NCBI GenBank assembly: GCA_964443005.1
Contig: CAYUBI010000008.1
Coordinates: forward strand, 1 to 33,720
DNA length: 33,720 nt
Source: CAYUBI01 sp964443005
GTDB lineage: Bacteria; Margulisbacteria; Riflemargulisbacteria; GWF2-35-9; CAYUBI01
Direction of reading: 5' to 3'
The notes under the pieces were generated by a model. That model saw nothing but the letters and a program-made list of their open reading frames with translations, ran no database searches and had not been told where the DNA came from. The position numbers were made by a program, and so were the translations under genes. The first letter of the stretch is position 1, and every line of letters begins with the position of its first letter. Positions 1-7,695 of the stretch are shown here, one piece after another.

Positions 1-458
1 GCCACTGACCAATATTACGCGTTTCTGAATCAAATTCTACGGCCACTAAAACAATCTTTTTGCTAGTTCCTTGATACTTTTTGGCATCATCATTTTTCTT
101 AATCTGCTGCATAACTTGCTCTTTGGTACCATTCAGCTTAAATTCAAACACATATACCGTTTCTATTAATTCAACGACTGCGTCAATTCGCCCACGATCG
201 GTAATTTTTTCATTAACGCAGCGCCTCTACTCCATTCTAGTAGATACCCTAAAAAATAACAACTCAAGGCAAATTTTCAGAAGCAACAATCTTTTCAAAA
301 AGATGATGTGCGCGCTCTGATTCAATTAAACTTCCCAGCTTGACATAAACTATTTCCTTGGTATAGTAAATATAGTGAACCACAGGGATGGGACTTATTA
401 TTGGATTGGACCGCATGTCGGAAATCCTTTTTTTGCTGCTGAATGATTGATGTGGCAA
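1..458 (-). pseudogene. Degenerate PD-(D/E)XK nuclease-superfamily gene (DUF1703/AAA-ATPase-like C-terminus), cut by the window edge
   Basis: Reading the minus strand, 226 down to 1 is open and encodes a typical PD-(D/E)XK_9 core: GRID, then VYVFEFKLNG (the E-x-K half of the catalytic motif), a helix EQVMQQI, then KKIVLVAVEFDSETRNIGQW. The frame is closed just upstream by a TAG at 229-227. The expected preceding segment (YFLGYLLEWSR) continues in another frame, and a further stretch ending FEKIVASENLP (458-264) lies in a third. At least two frameshifts are therefore needed to rebuild one protein. The true C-terminus lies off the left edge. In this family the nuclease domain usually follows an AAA-like ATPase domain; I cannot recognise such a domain here. 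The assignment of 1-226 is strong. That 264-458 belongs to the same gene is inference. Confidence 0.6.
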
Positions 459-475
459 CTGTTAATCCCTAAATT
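447..475 (+). promoter_or_regulatory. Putative sigma-70 type promoter of the flgFGAH operon
   Basis: TTGATG (447-452) and TAAATT (470-475) are separated by 17 bases. The expected transcription start near 482 leaves a short leader containing the ribosome binding site GGAG (490-493), six bases before the flgF ATG. A TGGCA at 453-457 does not form a sigma-54 site, because there is no GC at the right distance, and I see no sigma-28 GCCGATAA-type box. Confidence 0.35.
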
Positions 476-499
476 ATTGTTCACCCTCTGGAGTTTATT

Positions 500-1219
500 A
501 TGATTCGAGGGATTTATACTGCAGCAGCTGGATTAGATACTGATATGGATCGCATTGATATTGTTGCTAATAATATCGCAAATATTGATACTATCGGTTT
601 TAAAAAAGATGTTTATGTTACAAAATCATTTTCAACAATGCTTGGAAACATGATGGTATCAGAAACACCTGTTACAGATAAAGTTAAAACCGTATATTCT
701 CAAGGAGATATCAATTACTCGGGAAACCCGTTTGATTTTGCAATCGATGGCAATGGTTTTTTTGCAGTTCAAACTGATCAAGGCATTGGCTATACACGAC
801 GAGGAGTATTTCGAACAAACGGAGAGCATACACTCGTTACATCAGATGGGCATCCTGTTTTAGCAGATGGACAAGAAATCAAAATTCCTGAGGGTGCTTT
901 TTTTATCCATGAAAATGGTGACATTCAATCAGATGGAAAATTTCTTGGGAAATTGCAGTTAGTCGATTTTCCTCAACCCTATGCACTAAGTAAACAAGGT
1001 GGAAATCTTTTTTATCCAGATCAAGGTGTTCAATCTGTTCCCAGCAAAGCTGTTGTTCGACAATATTATCTTGAAGAAAGCAATGTTAGTTCCTTGGGCG
1101 CAGTTATTGAAATGATGGCACTTATGAATACAATGCGTCATTCCGAGTCACAGCAAAAAATAATTCAACTTCAAGATGAAACATTACAAAAGGTCATTGA
1201 TGAAGTTGGACGAGTTTAA
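500..1219 (+). CDS. flgF: Flagellar basal-body rod protein FlgF (FlgF/FlgG family)
   Basis: This 239-residue protein is a proximal-rod component of the flagellum, exported through the flagellar type III apparatus, so it has no signal peptide. It opens with the rod/hook N-terminal motif GIYTAAAGLDTDMDRIDIVA followed by NNIANIDTIGFKK. The middle has the FlgF/G signature FAIDGNGFFAVQT and GYTRRGVFRTN. The C-terminal amphipathic helix runs through EESNVSSLGAVIEMMALM. The ATG at 500 has GGAG six bases upstream. flgG follows 30 bases later. FlgF and FlgG are close paralogues; FlgF is assigned because the gene is shorter, comes first and has the less canonical C-terminus. Confidence 0.88.
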   Translation: MIRGIYTAAAGLDTDMDRIDIVANNIANIDTIGFKKDVYVTKSFSTMLGNMMVSETPVTDKVKTVYSQGDINYSGNPFDFAIDGNGFFAVQTDQGIGYTRRGVFRTNGEHTLVTSDGHPVLADGQEIKIPEGAFFIHENGDIQSDGKFLGKLQLVDFPQPYALSKQGGNLFYPDQGVQSVPSKAVVRQYYLEESNVSSLGAVIEMMALMNTMRHSESQQKIIQLQDETLQKVIDEVGRV

Positions 1220-1249
1220 ACTCACTAAAATAATAAAGGGGGAGTCACG

Positions 1250-2035
1250 ATGAGTCGTTCAATGTGGATTTCTGCAACAGGGTTAATGGCGCAACAACTA
1301 AATCTTGATGTAATAGCAAATAATCTAGCTAACGTAAATACCGGTGGATTTAAAAAGAGTCGTGCTGATTTTCAAGATTTAATGTATCAGCACATTGTCA
1401 ACGGAGCGCTAGCATCAGGCCAACAAATGGCACCTGTTCCAATTCAAGTCGGTCTTGGTGTACGCAGCACAGGAACACCTAAGATTTATACTCAGGGAAT
1501 TATGAATTCAACCAATCAACAACTTGACATTGCAATTGAAGGTGATGGATTTTTTCAAGTTCAAATGCCAAATGGTGAATTGGGATACACCCGTTCTGGA
1601 AACTTTCAAATGAACGCAGATGGTTATTTAACAACTACAGATGGATTTATGCTGGAACCTGCTATTGAAATCCCTAAAGATATGGCATCACTTCATGTAG
1701 CTGCAGATGGAAAAGTATTAGTAACTCGTCAGGGGCAATCACAACAAGAAGAATTAGGCAGTATTGTTTTGGCAAAATTTACTAATCCAGTTGGATTATC
1801 GAATATAGGCCGAAATCTTCTAACACGTACAGAAGCTGCGGGTGATTTAAAGGTTACGCCACCTGGAACAGATGGGGCAGGAACTTTAGCACAAGGTTAT
1901 TTAGAAGGTTCTAATGTAGATGTTGCTGAAGAAATGATTAAAATGATTGTTGCACAACGAACCTATGAACTCAATTCCAAAGCAATTCAAGCATCTGATG
2001 AAATGCAACAAATGACTAATAATTTAAGAAGGTAA
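1250..2035 (+). CDS. flgG: Flagellar basal-body distal rod protein FlgG
   Basis: The 261-residue length is standard for FlgG, the distal rod that crosses the P and L rings and carries the hook. Diagnostic stretches are SMWISATGLMAQQLNLDVIA then NNLANVNTGGFKKSRADFQD at the N-terminus, LDIAIEGDGFFQVQMPNGE in the middle, and the C-terminal GYLEGSNVDVAEEMIKMI followed by AQRTYELNSKAIQASDEM. The ATG is preceded by a strong AAAGGGGGAG ribosome binding site. It lies between flgF and flgA, with only five bases to flgA, so the group is one transcript. Confidence 0.95.
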   Translation: MSRSMWISATGLMAQQLNLDVIANNLANVNTGGFKKSRADFQDLMYQHIVNGALASGQQMAPVPIQVGLGVRSTGTPKIYTQGIMNSTNQQLDIAIEGDGFFQVQMPNGELGYTRSGNFQMNADGYLTTTDGFMLEPAIEIPKDMASLHVAADGKVLVTRQGQSQQEELGSIVLAKFTNPVGLSNIGRNLLTRTEAAGDLKVTPPGTDGAGTLAQGYLEGSNVDVAEEMIKMIVAQRTYELNSKAIQASDEMQQMTNNLRR

Positions 2036-2040
2036 GCCTT

Positions 2041-2721
2041 ATGAAATTTAAAGCCGTTTTTATCAGTATGATTCTTTGCCTATTCGTTAACAATGTTAGC
2101 AAGGCAGAAAATGTGAAGATAACTAATTATATTATTCAGCAGTTATCCTCAGCTGTTAGTGACCACTATAGCCAAGTAACTGTTGAAATTCTTAGCAAAC
2201 TTCCAAATGAAGCACAAGAAGTCAGCCTTGAATTACCAAAAAACGTAGTAGGATTAAATGTTGTGCATGTCCGGTATTGGAACCAAGGCATAGTAACGGA
2301 TAAATTTGTTCAGTACAAAATGACCCTATACGATGACGTACCTGTCGTTCGCCATACAATTAATCGAAAAGCACGATTAAACCCAACAGATATCGAAATT
2401 CAAAGAAAAGACATTACAGAAACCGTGATAACCCAGAAAAAGATTATTTATGACATTTCTATATTATCCAACACGCGAGCTGTTCATTTTATTAACAAAG
2501 GAGCTATGTTAACGCAGGATTTGCTGGAACCTCGCCCAATTGTAGAGGCTGGTCACGCAATTGAGCTAACAGCTCAGCTAGGAGATGTTCACGCAAATAT
2601 TCCGGTAATTGCTCTAGAAGAAGGCTTTGAAAATCGATTAATTAAAATAAAAAATCTACGTAGTAATAAAGTAATGCAAGCTACAGTCATTGACGCTAAT
2701 CATGTTCGATTTGTAAATTAA
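2041..2721 (+). CDS. flgA: Flagellar P-ring assembly chaperone FlgA
   Basis: This 226-residue protein has an N-terminal signal peptide (hydrophobic FISMILCLFVNNVSKA, cleavage near residue 22), so it is exported to the periplasm. The C-terminal half is an SAF-type domain typical of FlgA: ITQKKIIYDISIL, then HFINKGAMLTQDLLEPRP, then AGHAIELTAQLGDVHANIPV and a final VMQATVIDANHVRFVN. FlgA chaperones FlgI into the P ring around the rod, which implies a peptidoglycan ring and outer membrane. The start overlaps the region of the flgG stop, with the AAGGTAAG ribosome binding site lying in the flgG end. No flgI follows in this cluster. Confidence 0.88.
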   Translation: MKFKAVFISMILCLFVNNVSKAENVKITNYIIQQLSSAVSDHYSQVTVEILSKLPNEAQEVSLELPKNVVGLNVVHVRYWNQGIVTDKFVQYKMTLYDDVPVVRHTINRKARLNPTDIEIQRKDITETVITQKKIIYDISILSNTRAVHFINKGAMLTQDLLEPRPIVEAGHAIELTAQLGDVHANIPVIALEEGFENRLIKIKNLRSNKVMQATVIDANHVRFVN

Positions 2722-2734
2722 AAAGGAGTTTATC

Positions 2735-3316
2735 ATGAACAAGCTAGATAACCTAGGAAAAAATGCTATATTAATAATGATCCTGCTGGTAAGTTTCAGC
2801 AATGCAGAGTCCTTATTCACTTCTGGAGAAGAAGGGCTTTTTAATGACCATAAAGCAAAAAATGTAGGTGACAGTTTAACGGTTTTAGTGATTGAATCTG
2901 CAACAACTTATCAAAAAAATAATCGGGACATGAACAACAATACTTCCATGACGATTGGTGCAGGAACTGGATTTTTATCGCCTATCAAAGAAACATCATT
3001 ACCTGCAGCCAATGCGTTTAAAGCAGCAGGAACTTCCGAAACTGCAGGTTCTATTAATACGAAGTTAACTGCACGCGTTATTGATGTACTTAAAAACGGT
3101 GATATGAAAATTACTGGAAGTAAAAAAGTTATCATTAATGGCGAAAATCAGATTATTAAATTAAGCGGAATTGTTCGATCCGAAGATATTGACCCAACAA
3201 ATACCGTTTATTCAACGTCAGTTGCAAATGCTGAAATTGATTATGAAAATGAAGGAGAACTTAAAAATTCATCAGACCCTGGATTTTTAACAAAGATATT
3301 TAATATCTTTTTTTAA
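2735..3316 (+). CDS. flgH: Flagellar L-ring protein FlgH
   Basis: FlgH forms the outer-membrane L ring. The 193-residue product has a signal peptide (ILIMILLVSFSNA) followed by the family core: LFNDHKAKNVGDSLTVLVIE, an NNNTS loop, SINTKLTARVIDVLKNGDMK, then ENQIIKLSGIVRSEDIDPTN and VANAEIDYENEGEL. The family is usually a lipoprotein with a Cys just after the signal peptide. Here the cleavage region is SFSNAESLF with no Cys, so acylation looks impossible. The ribosome binding site AAAAGGAG precedes ATG 2735. It is the last gene of the flgFGAH group; the next gene is convergent after 34 bases, with no clear hairpin terminator between. Confidence 0.9.
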   Translation: MNKLDNLGKNAILIMILLVSFSNAESLFTSGEEGLFNDHKAKNVGDSLTVLVIESATTYQKNNRDMNNNTSMTIGAGTGFLSPIKETSLPAANAFKAAGTSETAGSINTKLTARVIDVLKNGDMKITGSKKVIINGENQIIKLSGIVRSEDIDPTNTVYSTSVANAEIDYENEGELKNSSDPGFLTKIFNIFF

Positions 3317-3350
3317 ACCTACGTCTTTCTAAAAAACTAGTGTAAAAAAT

Positions 3351-4121
3351 TTATGCTTTTAATTTGTATCCAGCCCGGAATAATGCAATGGGTACTAACA
3401 AAAAAAATGCCAACAACGCAATAATCAATAAGGTACTTAACAACAAGCTTCCTTCAGTCAATCCAATCATTGACCAGCGAAAAATATCAATGATATAAAA
3501 AAATGGATTGCAAAACGTGATTGTTTTTAGGAGCGGGGGCAACATTGAAACTGAATAAAACACACCACCAATAAACGTTAGCGGAGTAATAAAATAGCTG
3601 GTAAACATTGACAAGTTTTCAAAATCGTCTGCCCATAACGCTATCATTAATCCAAAACCAGAGAAAACAGCACTAATCGCAATAAGCAACAAAACAAATA
3701 CAAATGGATGACACAGCCCCATTGGCGCAAAAAACAGTGTCATACACCAAATCAAACATCCAATGAGAACACCGCGAAAAACACCACCAATAATATAAGC
3801 AAGCACTAGCTCAATATTACTAATAGGAGCAATAAGCAAATTATCCATATAATGTAAGTATCGATTTAAGAATAACGAAGAAGATGTGTTGGAATAAGCT
3901 GAAATAATAACGTCCATAATAATCAGTCCTGGAATCATAAATTGAATATAACTAACAGAGCCGATTTTCTGAATTTGCGTACCAATTGTCACACCAAAAA
4001 TAATCAAATATAAAAAATTTGTCATTAACGGAGATAACAAGGTTTGATTAATTACTTTTAAAAATCGTAATATTTCCCGATGCATTAACGTAATAAAGCT
4101 GGTTCGATTAAGAAATATCAT
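3351..4121 (-). CDS. ABC-2 type transporter permease (YadH-like)
   Basis: The 256-residue protein has about six hydrophobic segments and the ABC-2 family layout. It starts with a cytoplasmic ITLMHREILRFLK, then NFLYLIIFGVTIG and YIQFMIPGLIIMDVI. The short conserved hairpin YMDNLLIAPISNIELVLAYI and the late motif FFYIIDIFRWSMIGL are typical of the YadH/NodJ group. It overlaps its ATPase partner by the ATGA at 4121-4118, so the two are translationally coupled. Such pairs export a hydrophobic substrate or drug; nothing here identifies the substrate. It faces flgH and is unrelated to it. Confidence 0.9.
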   Translation of the reverse strand: MIFLNRTSFITLMHREILRFLKVINQTLLSPLMTNFLYLIIFGVTIGTQIQKIGSVSYIQFMIPGLIIMDVIISAYSNTSSSLFLNRYLHYMDNLLIAPISNIELVLAYIIGGVFRGVLIGCLIWCMTLFFAPMGLCHPFVFVLLLIAISAVFSGFGLMIALWADDFENLSMFTSYFITPLTFIGGVFYSVSMLPPLLKTITFCNPFFYIIDIFRWSMIGLTEGSLLLSTLLIIALLAFFLLVPIALFRAGYKLKA

Positions 4122-4870
4122 GGGACTACTTCCCGCAAATCCATTAAAGATACATACATTTTTTCTAATTTTGTTTGTTCTCGTAATCCTATTTTACGAT
4201 TGATTTCAGTATGTAACAATTTACCTTGGTTCATAATAGCAATAGAATCGCAAAGATGTTCAGCTTCTTCAAGATAATGTGTCGTTAATAAAATAGTCAT
4301 GCCTTGCTGATTAAGACCCTCAAGAATTTCCCATAATTCATGACGCAAGGTTAAATCCAGTCCAGCTGTTGGTTCATCCAAAATCAAGATTTTGGGTTGA
4401 TGTACTAATGCGCGAGCAACAGCAAGTCGTCGCTTCATGCCACCGGAGAGTTTATCTGTATAAGTTTTTCGTTTGTCAGTTAAACCAAATTGATTCATTA
4501 ATTCAGGAACACGCTGATTAAGTGCCTTTCGTGGCTGGCCAAAATAGCCTCCAGTAAAAAACAATTCTTCTTCAATCGTCAGATACGGATCAAATACATA
4601 TTCTTGAGGTGATACACCAATCCATGTACGCGTTTGACGATACTCTTTTTCAACATCACAATTCAAAACCGTTACACTCCCTGTGTCCCATCGGCTAAGC
4701 CCAGTAATGAGCTTAATAAGGGTTGATTTTCCTGCACCATTAGGACCTAAAAGACCAAAAAAAGCTCCTTGAGGAATAGCTAACGTAAAATCCATTAATG
4801 CTTGAATCGCGGGTTGTCGCCGGGGATGGTAGATTTTAGACACATGAGAAATATCAATAGCAGCGTACAT
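4118..4870 (-). CDS. ABC transporter ATP-binding protein (YadG-like)
   Basis: This is the nucleotide-binding subunit of the exporter. It contains Walker A GPNGAGKST, the Q-loop region SPQEYVFDPYLTIEEELFF, the ABC signature LSGGMKRRLAVARAL, Walker B ILILDEPTAGLD and the switch His in LLTTHYLEEAEHL. The length from ATG 4870 is 250 residues. The same frame stays open up to a TTG at 4933, but that adds 21 residues without family similarity and no good ribosome binding site, so MYAAIDISHVSKIY is preferred as the N-terminus. The stop overlaps the permease start. The 120 bases upstream hold its leader and the opposite-strand promoter of the next operon. Confidence 0.9.
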   Translation of the reverse strand: MYAAIDISHVSKIYHPRRQPAIQALMDFTLAIPQGAFFGLLGPNGAGKSTLIKLITGLSRWDTGSVTVLNCDVEKEYRQTRTWIGVSPQEYVFDPYLTIEEELFFTGGYFGQPRKALNQRVPELMNQFGLTDKRKTYTDKLSGGMKRRLAVARALVHQPKILILDEPTAGLDLTLRHELWEILEGLNQQGMTILLTTHYLEEAEHLCDSIAIMNQGKLLHTEINRKIGLREQTKLEKMYVSLMDLREVVP

Positions 4871-4985
4871 AAATATGGATTCTATCACGGGTGCCGAGCT
4901 TCTCCAATGTCTTAAATCAAATCGTTGAACCAACGGTTTTCATATCAAACTATCCTAATTAAAGTTCATTCGAAGTTTTACTTAC

Positions 4986-5018
4986 TAGCTTGGTAAGCTA
5001 TAGAAATCGTAGTACAAT
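4986..5018 (+). promoter_or_regulatory. Putative promoter overlapped by a perfect 6-3-6 inverted repeat, upstream of the 5050-7114 operon
   Basis: TTGGTA (4990-4995) and TACAAT (5013-5018) are spaced by 17 bases, giving a plausible sigma-70 promoter with a start near 5025. The -35 box is embedded in TAGCTT-GGT-AAGCTA (4986-5000), a perfect 6-3-6 inverted repeat. That position suits an operator, but no regulator gene is adjacent. A ribosome binding site AAAGGAGG follows just before ATG 5050. Confidence 0.4.
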
Positions 5019-5049
5019 CAACATACATTTTTATGCTAAAGGAGGCTTC

Positions 5050-5763
5050 ATGAACACGCATGAGTATCTAATGCCAATTATTTCAGATTTGGCAGGTTTA
5101 TTAGGAACCAACTTGGTTTCAGTTATTGCTTATCATGACATATATTTTTACGATAATGCGAAAAAAACAAAACGCGATCAACTGTTGGTTCTAGTTCAAT
5201 CAATTGATTACCCTTTGCTTGTTTCAATAAAAGATAAACGTAAAAAATGGGCTAAAACAATAGAAACCCCTCCTATTTTTATGACAAAAGCCGAAGTGTT
5301 AGACTCGTTAGATATTTTTCCTATGGAATTTTTAAAAATCAAAGACTCTTATGTTTTATTATGGGGCGAAGATGTTTTAGCATGTGTTGTCGTTCCCAAA
5401 GAAAATTTACGTTTACAAATAGAGCTACTTCTAAAAAGTAAAATTTTTGCTTTGCGAGAAAATGTTATTCGAGATCAACACGATTTATTGACACTTCTAC
5501 GGCTCTCCTTAGGTGAAATTATTTCTATTTTTCAGCAGATTCTTCGTTTAAAGAATCTTTCAATCAAAATTGATGATGCATCATATGCTATCACTGAAAT
5601 TTCAAAAATATGGGAGATAGATGTTGTTCTTTTTGCAAAAATTCAAGAACTTCTCAAACATAAACTATCTATTTCTAAAAATGAAATACTCGATGTTTTT
5701 AGTCGTTACCTTGCGCAGTTAGACTTCATATCCAACAAAGTTGATGGGTTAGACGTACAATGA
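5050..5763 (+). CDS. Conserved protein of unknown function, nucleotidyltransferase-like
   Basis: The frame is open from 4990, but the start is set at ATG 5050 by a strong AAAGGAGG five bases upstream, giving 237 residues. There is no signal peptide or membrane segment. The first 130 residues look like an alpha/beta nucleotidyltransferase-type fold: DQLLVLVQSIDYPLLVSIKD, then PIFMTKAEVLDSLDIFPMEF and LLWGEDVLACVVVPKENLRL, followed by a helical half. From memory, this LDxFPMEFL...GEDVL pattern recurs in an uncharacterised bacterial family. The catalytic GS...D.D signature of active nucleotidyltransferases is not evident, so activity is doubtful. It overlaps the TPM gene by ATGA, and the same grouping with lemA suggests a shared envelope-related role, which is inference. 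Confidence 0.7.
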   Translation: MNTHEYLMPIISDLAGLLGTNLVSVIAYHDIYFYDNAKKTKRDQLLVLVQSIDYPLLVSIKDKRKKWAKTIETPPIFMTKAEVLDSLDIFPMEFLKIKDSYVLLWGEDVLACVVVPKENLRLQIELLLKSKIFALRENVIRDQHDLLTLLRLSLGEIISIFQQILRLKNLSIKIDDASYAITEISKIWEIDVVLFAKIQELLKHKLSISKNEILDVFSRYLAQLDFISNKVDGLDVQ

Positions 5764-6518
5764 TATTTCGTCCATTAATAACAGCTATTTGTGCAATTGG
5801 ACTTGCAACAACATTAGCTTTAGCTGGCTATGTTCGTGATGAAGCAGGCTTACTTAATTTATCAGAACAACAAGTATTGGAATCGTGGCTAAGTCAATTC
5901 GAGCAAACAACACATCATCAATTAGCAGTTGTCACCTTAAAAACACTGAATGATCGGCAAATAGATGATGTCGCAATAGATTTATTTAAAAAAATGGGCA
6001 TTGGCAGAAAAGGAAAAGATGACGGGATTCTTTTATTAGTTGCTGCTAATGACAGAAAAATTCGTATTGAAGTTGGTTATGGACTCGAACCACTACTGAA
6101 TGACGGCAAAGCTGGCCACTTGATTAAAACAACGATATTGCCATTTTTTCGTTCTGGCAACTATTCAAAAGGTGTACTGAATGGATCCTTGGCTATTATT
6201 CAAACCATCGCTGTAGCAGAAAATGTGACACTAGCAACGCCACAAGCTGCAGTATCTCGTACAGCAGCATCCGTACAAAATCCTGCTGCTAGCTTTCTAG
6301 GATTATTAATTGTACTGGGTATTTTTTTCATTCTTGTCAAAGTGGCAGGTCAAGGCAACAGCAATAGTGGAAAATGGTTGTTATTAGGTATCTTAGCCAG
6401 TATGATGAGTAGTGGTTCATCGTGGGGTGGTCGCGGAGATGGATTTGGCAGCGGAAGCAGTTTCGGTGGGTTTGGTGGTGGATTTAGTGGAGGCGGTGGC
6501 GCTTCCAGTGGATGGTAA
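5760..6518 (+). CDS. TPM-domain (YgcG-type) membrane protein
   Basis: The 252-residue protein begins with a signal peptide ending around ALAGY. The TPM domain spans roughly residues 24-150: VRDEAGLLNLSEQQVLESWL, HHQLAVVTLKTLNDRQIDDV, and GKDDGILLLVAANDRKIRIE followed by VGYGLEPLLNDGKAGHLI. A membrane segment (FLGLLIVLGIFFILVKVA) follows. The tail is the usual Gly/Ser-rich YgcG ending (GFGSGSSFGGFGGGFSGGGG). TPM proteins are membrane-associated; family members have been linked to photosystem repair and to phosphatase activity, but the bacterial role is unclear. It is adjacent to lemA, the classic TPM partner, and overlaps the upstream gene by four bases. Confidence 0.88.
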   Translation: MIFRPLITAICAIGLATTLALAGYVRDEAGLLNLSEQQVLESWLSQFEQTTHHQLAVVTLKTLNDRQIDDVAIDLFKKMGIGRKGKDDGILLLVAANDRKIRIEVGYGLEPLLNDGKAGHLIKTTILPFFRSGNYSKGVLNGSLAIIQTIAVAENVTLATPQAAVSRTAASVQNPAASFLGLLIVLGIFFILVKVAGQGNSNSGKWLLLGILASMMSSGSSWGGRGDGFGSGSSFGGFGGGFSGGGGASSGW

Positions 6519-6529
6519 AGGAGTAAATC

Positions 6530-7114
6530 ATGGGTAAAAAATGGCTATGGATCGTATTAGGCGTTATCGGCGGAATTTTGGCAATTTCACTAATGATTGG
6601 AATGTATGGCCTTAAAATATATAATAATTTGGTACAACAAGATGAACAAATAAAAACACAATGGGCACAAGTCGAAAACCAAATGCAACGTCGATATGAT
6701 TTAATTCCTAACTTAGTGAATACAGTTAAAGGCTATGCTAAACATGAAAAAGAAGTATTTGAACATATTGCAGACGCTCGCGCGCAATTAGGTGGAGCCA
6801 AAACTCCACAAGACAAAATGAAGGCCTCCAATGCATTTGAAGGTGCATTAAGTCGTTTACTTGTCATAACCGAACGATATCCAGATTTAAAGGCAAATGA
6901 AAACTTTCAGCGACTAATGGATGAATTAGCTGGAACAGAAAACCGCATGAGCCAAGAACGACGACGTTACAATGAAATGGTTCAAGCTTACAATATTACT
7001 ATTCGAACAGTTCCCCAGTCGTATTTTGCGAAAAAATATGGATTTAGTGCAAAATTGCTCTTTCAAGTTGAAGCAAAGGTTAAGCAAGCGCCCAAAGTTG
7101 ACTTTAATTCGTAA
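6530..7114 (+). CDS. lemA: LemA family protein
   Basis: The 194-residue protein has an N-terminal membrane segment (WLWIVLGVIGGILAISLMIG) followed by the LemA helical bundle. Signature stretches are IYNNLVQQDEQIKTQWAQVE then NQMQRRYDLIPNLVNTVKGY, the AFEGALSRLLVITERYPDLK region, and NENFQRLMDELAGTENRMSQ then ERRRYNEMVQAYNITIRTVP. The C-terminus keeps GFSAKLLFQVEAKVKQAPKV. AAAGGAG precedes ATG 6530, 11 bases after the TPM stop. LemA and TPM proteins are commonly co-encoded; their exact function is unknown. Confidence 0.93.
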   Translation: MGKKWLWIVLGVIGGILAISLMIGMYGLKIYNNLVQQDEQIKTQWAQVENQMQRRYDLIPNLVNTVKGYAKHEKEVFEHIADARAQLGGAKTPQDKMKASNAFEGALSRLLVITERYPDLKANENFQRLMDELAGTENRMSQERRRYNEMVQAYNITIRTVPQSYFAKKYGFSAKLLFQVEAKVKQAPKVDFNS

Positions 7115-7116
7115 TT

Positions 7117-7695
7117 ATGACAAATGGACTTGCAGTTGTAATTGCTGGCCCCTCTGGAGTTGGAAAAGGGACCATTGTCGCGGAATTATTAAAGCGCCAT
7201 CCGGAATTTAAGCTTTCGATTTCCGCGACAACTCGTGTTATCCGACCTGGCGAAATTGATGGTGTCACCTATTTTTTTGTAACTAAAGAACGGTTTGAAA
7301 AAGACATCAGTAACAATAATTTTACAGAATGGGCCAAAGTCTATGACGATTATTATGGAACACCGAAATCCTACATTTCGACTTGCATGTCTGCTGAAAA
7401 CACGTTATTATTAGAGATTGATATTCAAGGTGCTCATCATTTGATGTCTTTGTTTGCGCAAGGTGATTTTCCAGGACGGTTATTAACAGTGTTTATTGCC
7501 CCACCCTCTTTAAGCGAACTACGCAAACGTTTAGAGCTACGAGGAACTGATGGTTGTGACGAAATCGTAAGACGTATGAAATGGGCAAAAAAAGAATTAC
7601 GTTCAACCAAAAAATTTGATGCAGTTGTAAAAAATGATCAACTAGAACAAGCAGTGAATGACGTGAATCTACTTATTGAAAAGGAGTTAGGGTAA
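7117..7695 (+). CDS. gmk: Guanylate kinase
   Basis: It phosphorylates GMP to GDP with ATP. The 192-residue protein has the P-loop AGPSGVGKGTI, the GMP-binding stretch SISATTRVIRPGEIDGVTYF, the motif FTEWAKVYDDYYGTPK, and LLLEIDIQGAHHLM. The lid carries RLELRGTDGCDEIVRRM. The ATG at 7117 follows the lemA stop by two bases with no obvious ribosome binding site, which suggests translational coupling. The stop is shared with the next start (TAATG at 7693-7697). The gmk-rpoZ-coaBC-priA order is widely conserved in bacteria and supports all four calls. Confidence 0.96.
   Translation: MTNGLAVVIAGPSGVGKGTIVAELLKRHPEFKLSISATTRVIRPGEIDGVTYFFVTKERFEKDISNNNFTEWAKVYDDYYGTPKSYISTCMSAENTLLLEIDIQGAHHLMSLFAQGDFPGRLLTVFIAPPSLSELRKRLELRGTDGCDEIVRRMKWAKKELRSTKKFDAVVKNDQLEQAVNDVNLLIEKELG

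Noticed and set aside
430..500. Sigma-54 promoter before flgF, suggested by TGGCA at 453.
   Set aside because: The second half (TTGC about 5 bases on) is missing. A sigma-70-like pair with 17-base spacing fits better.
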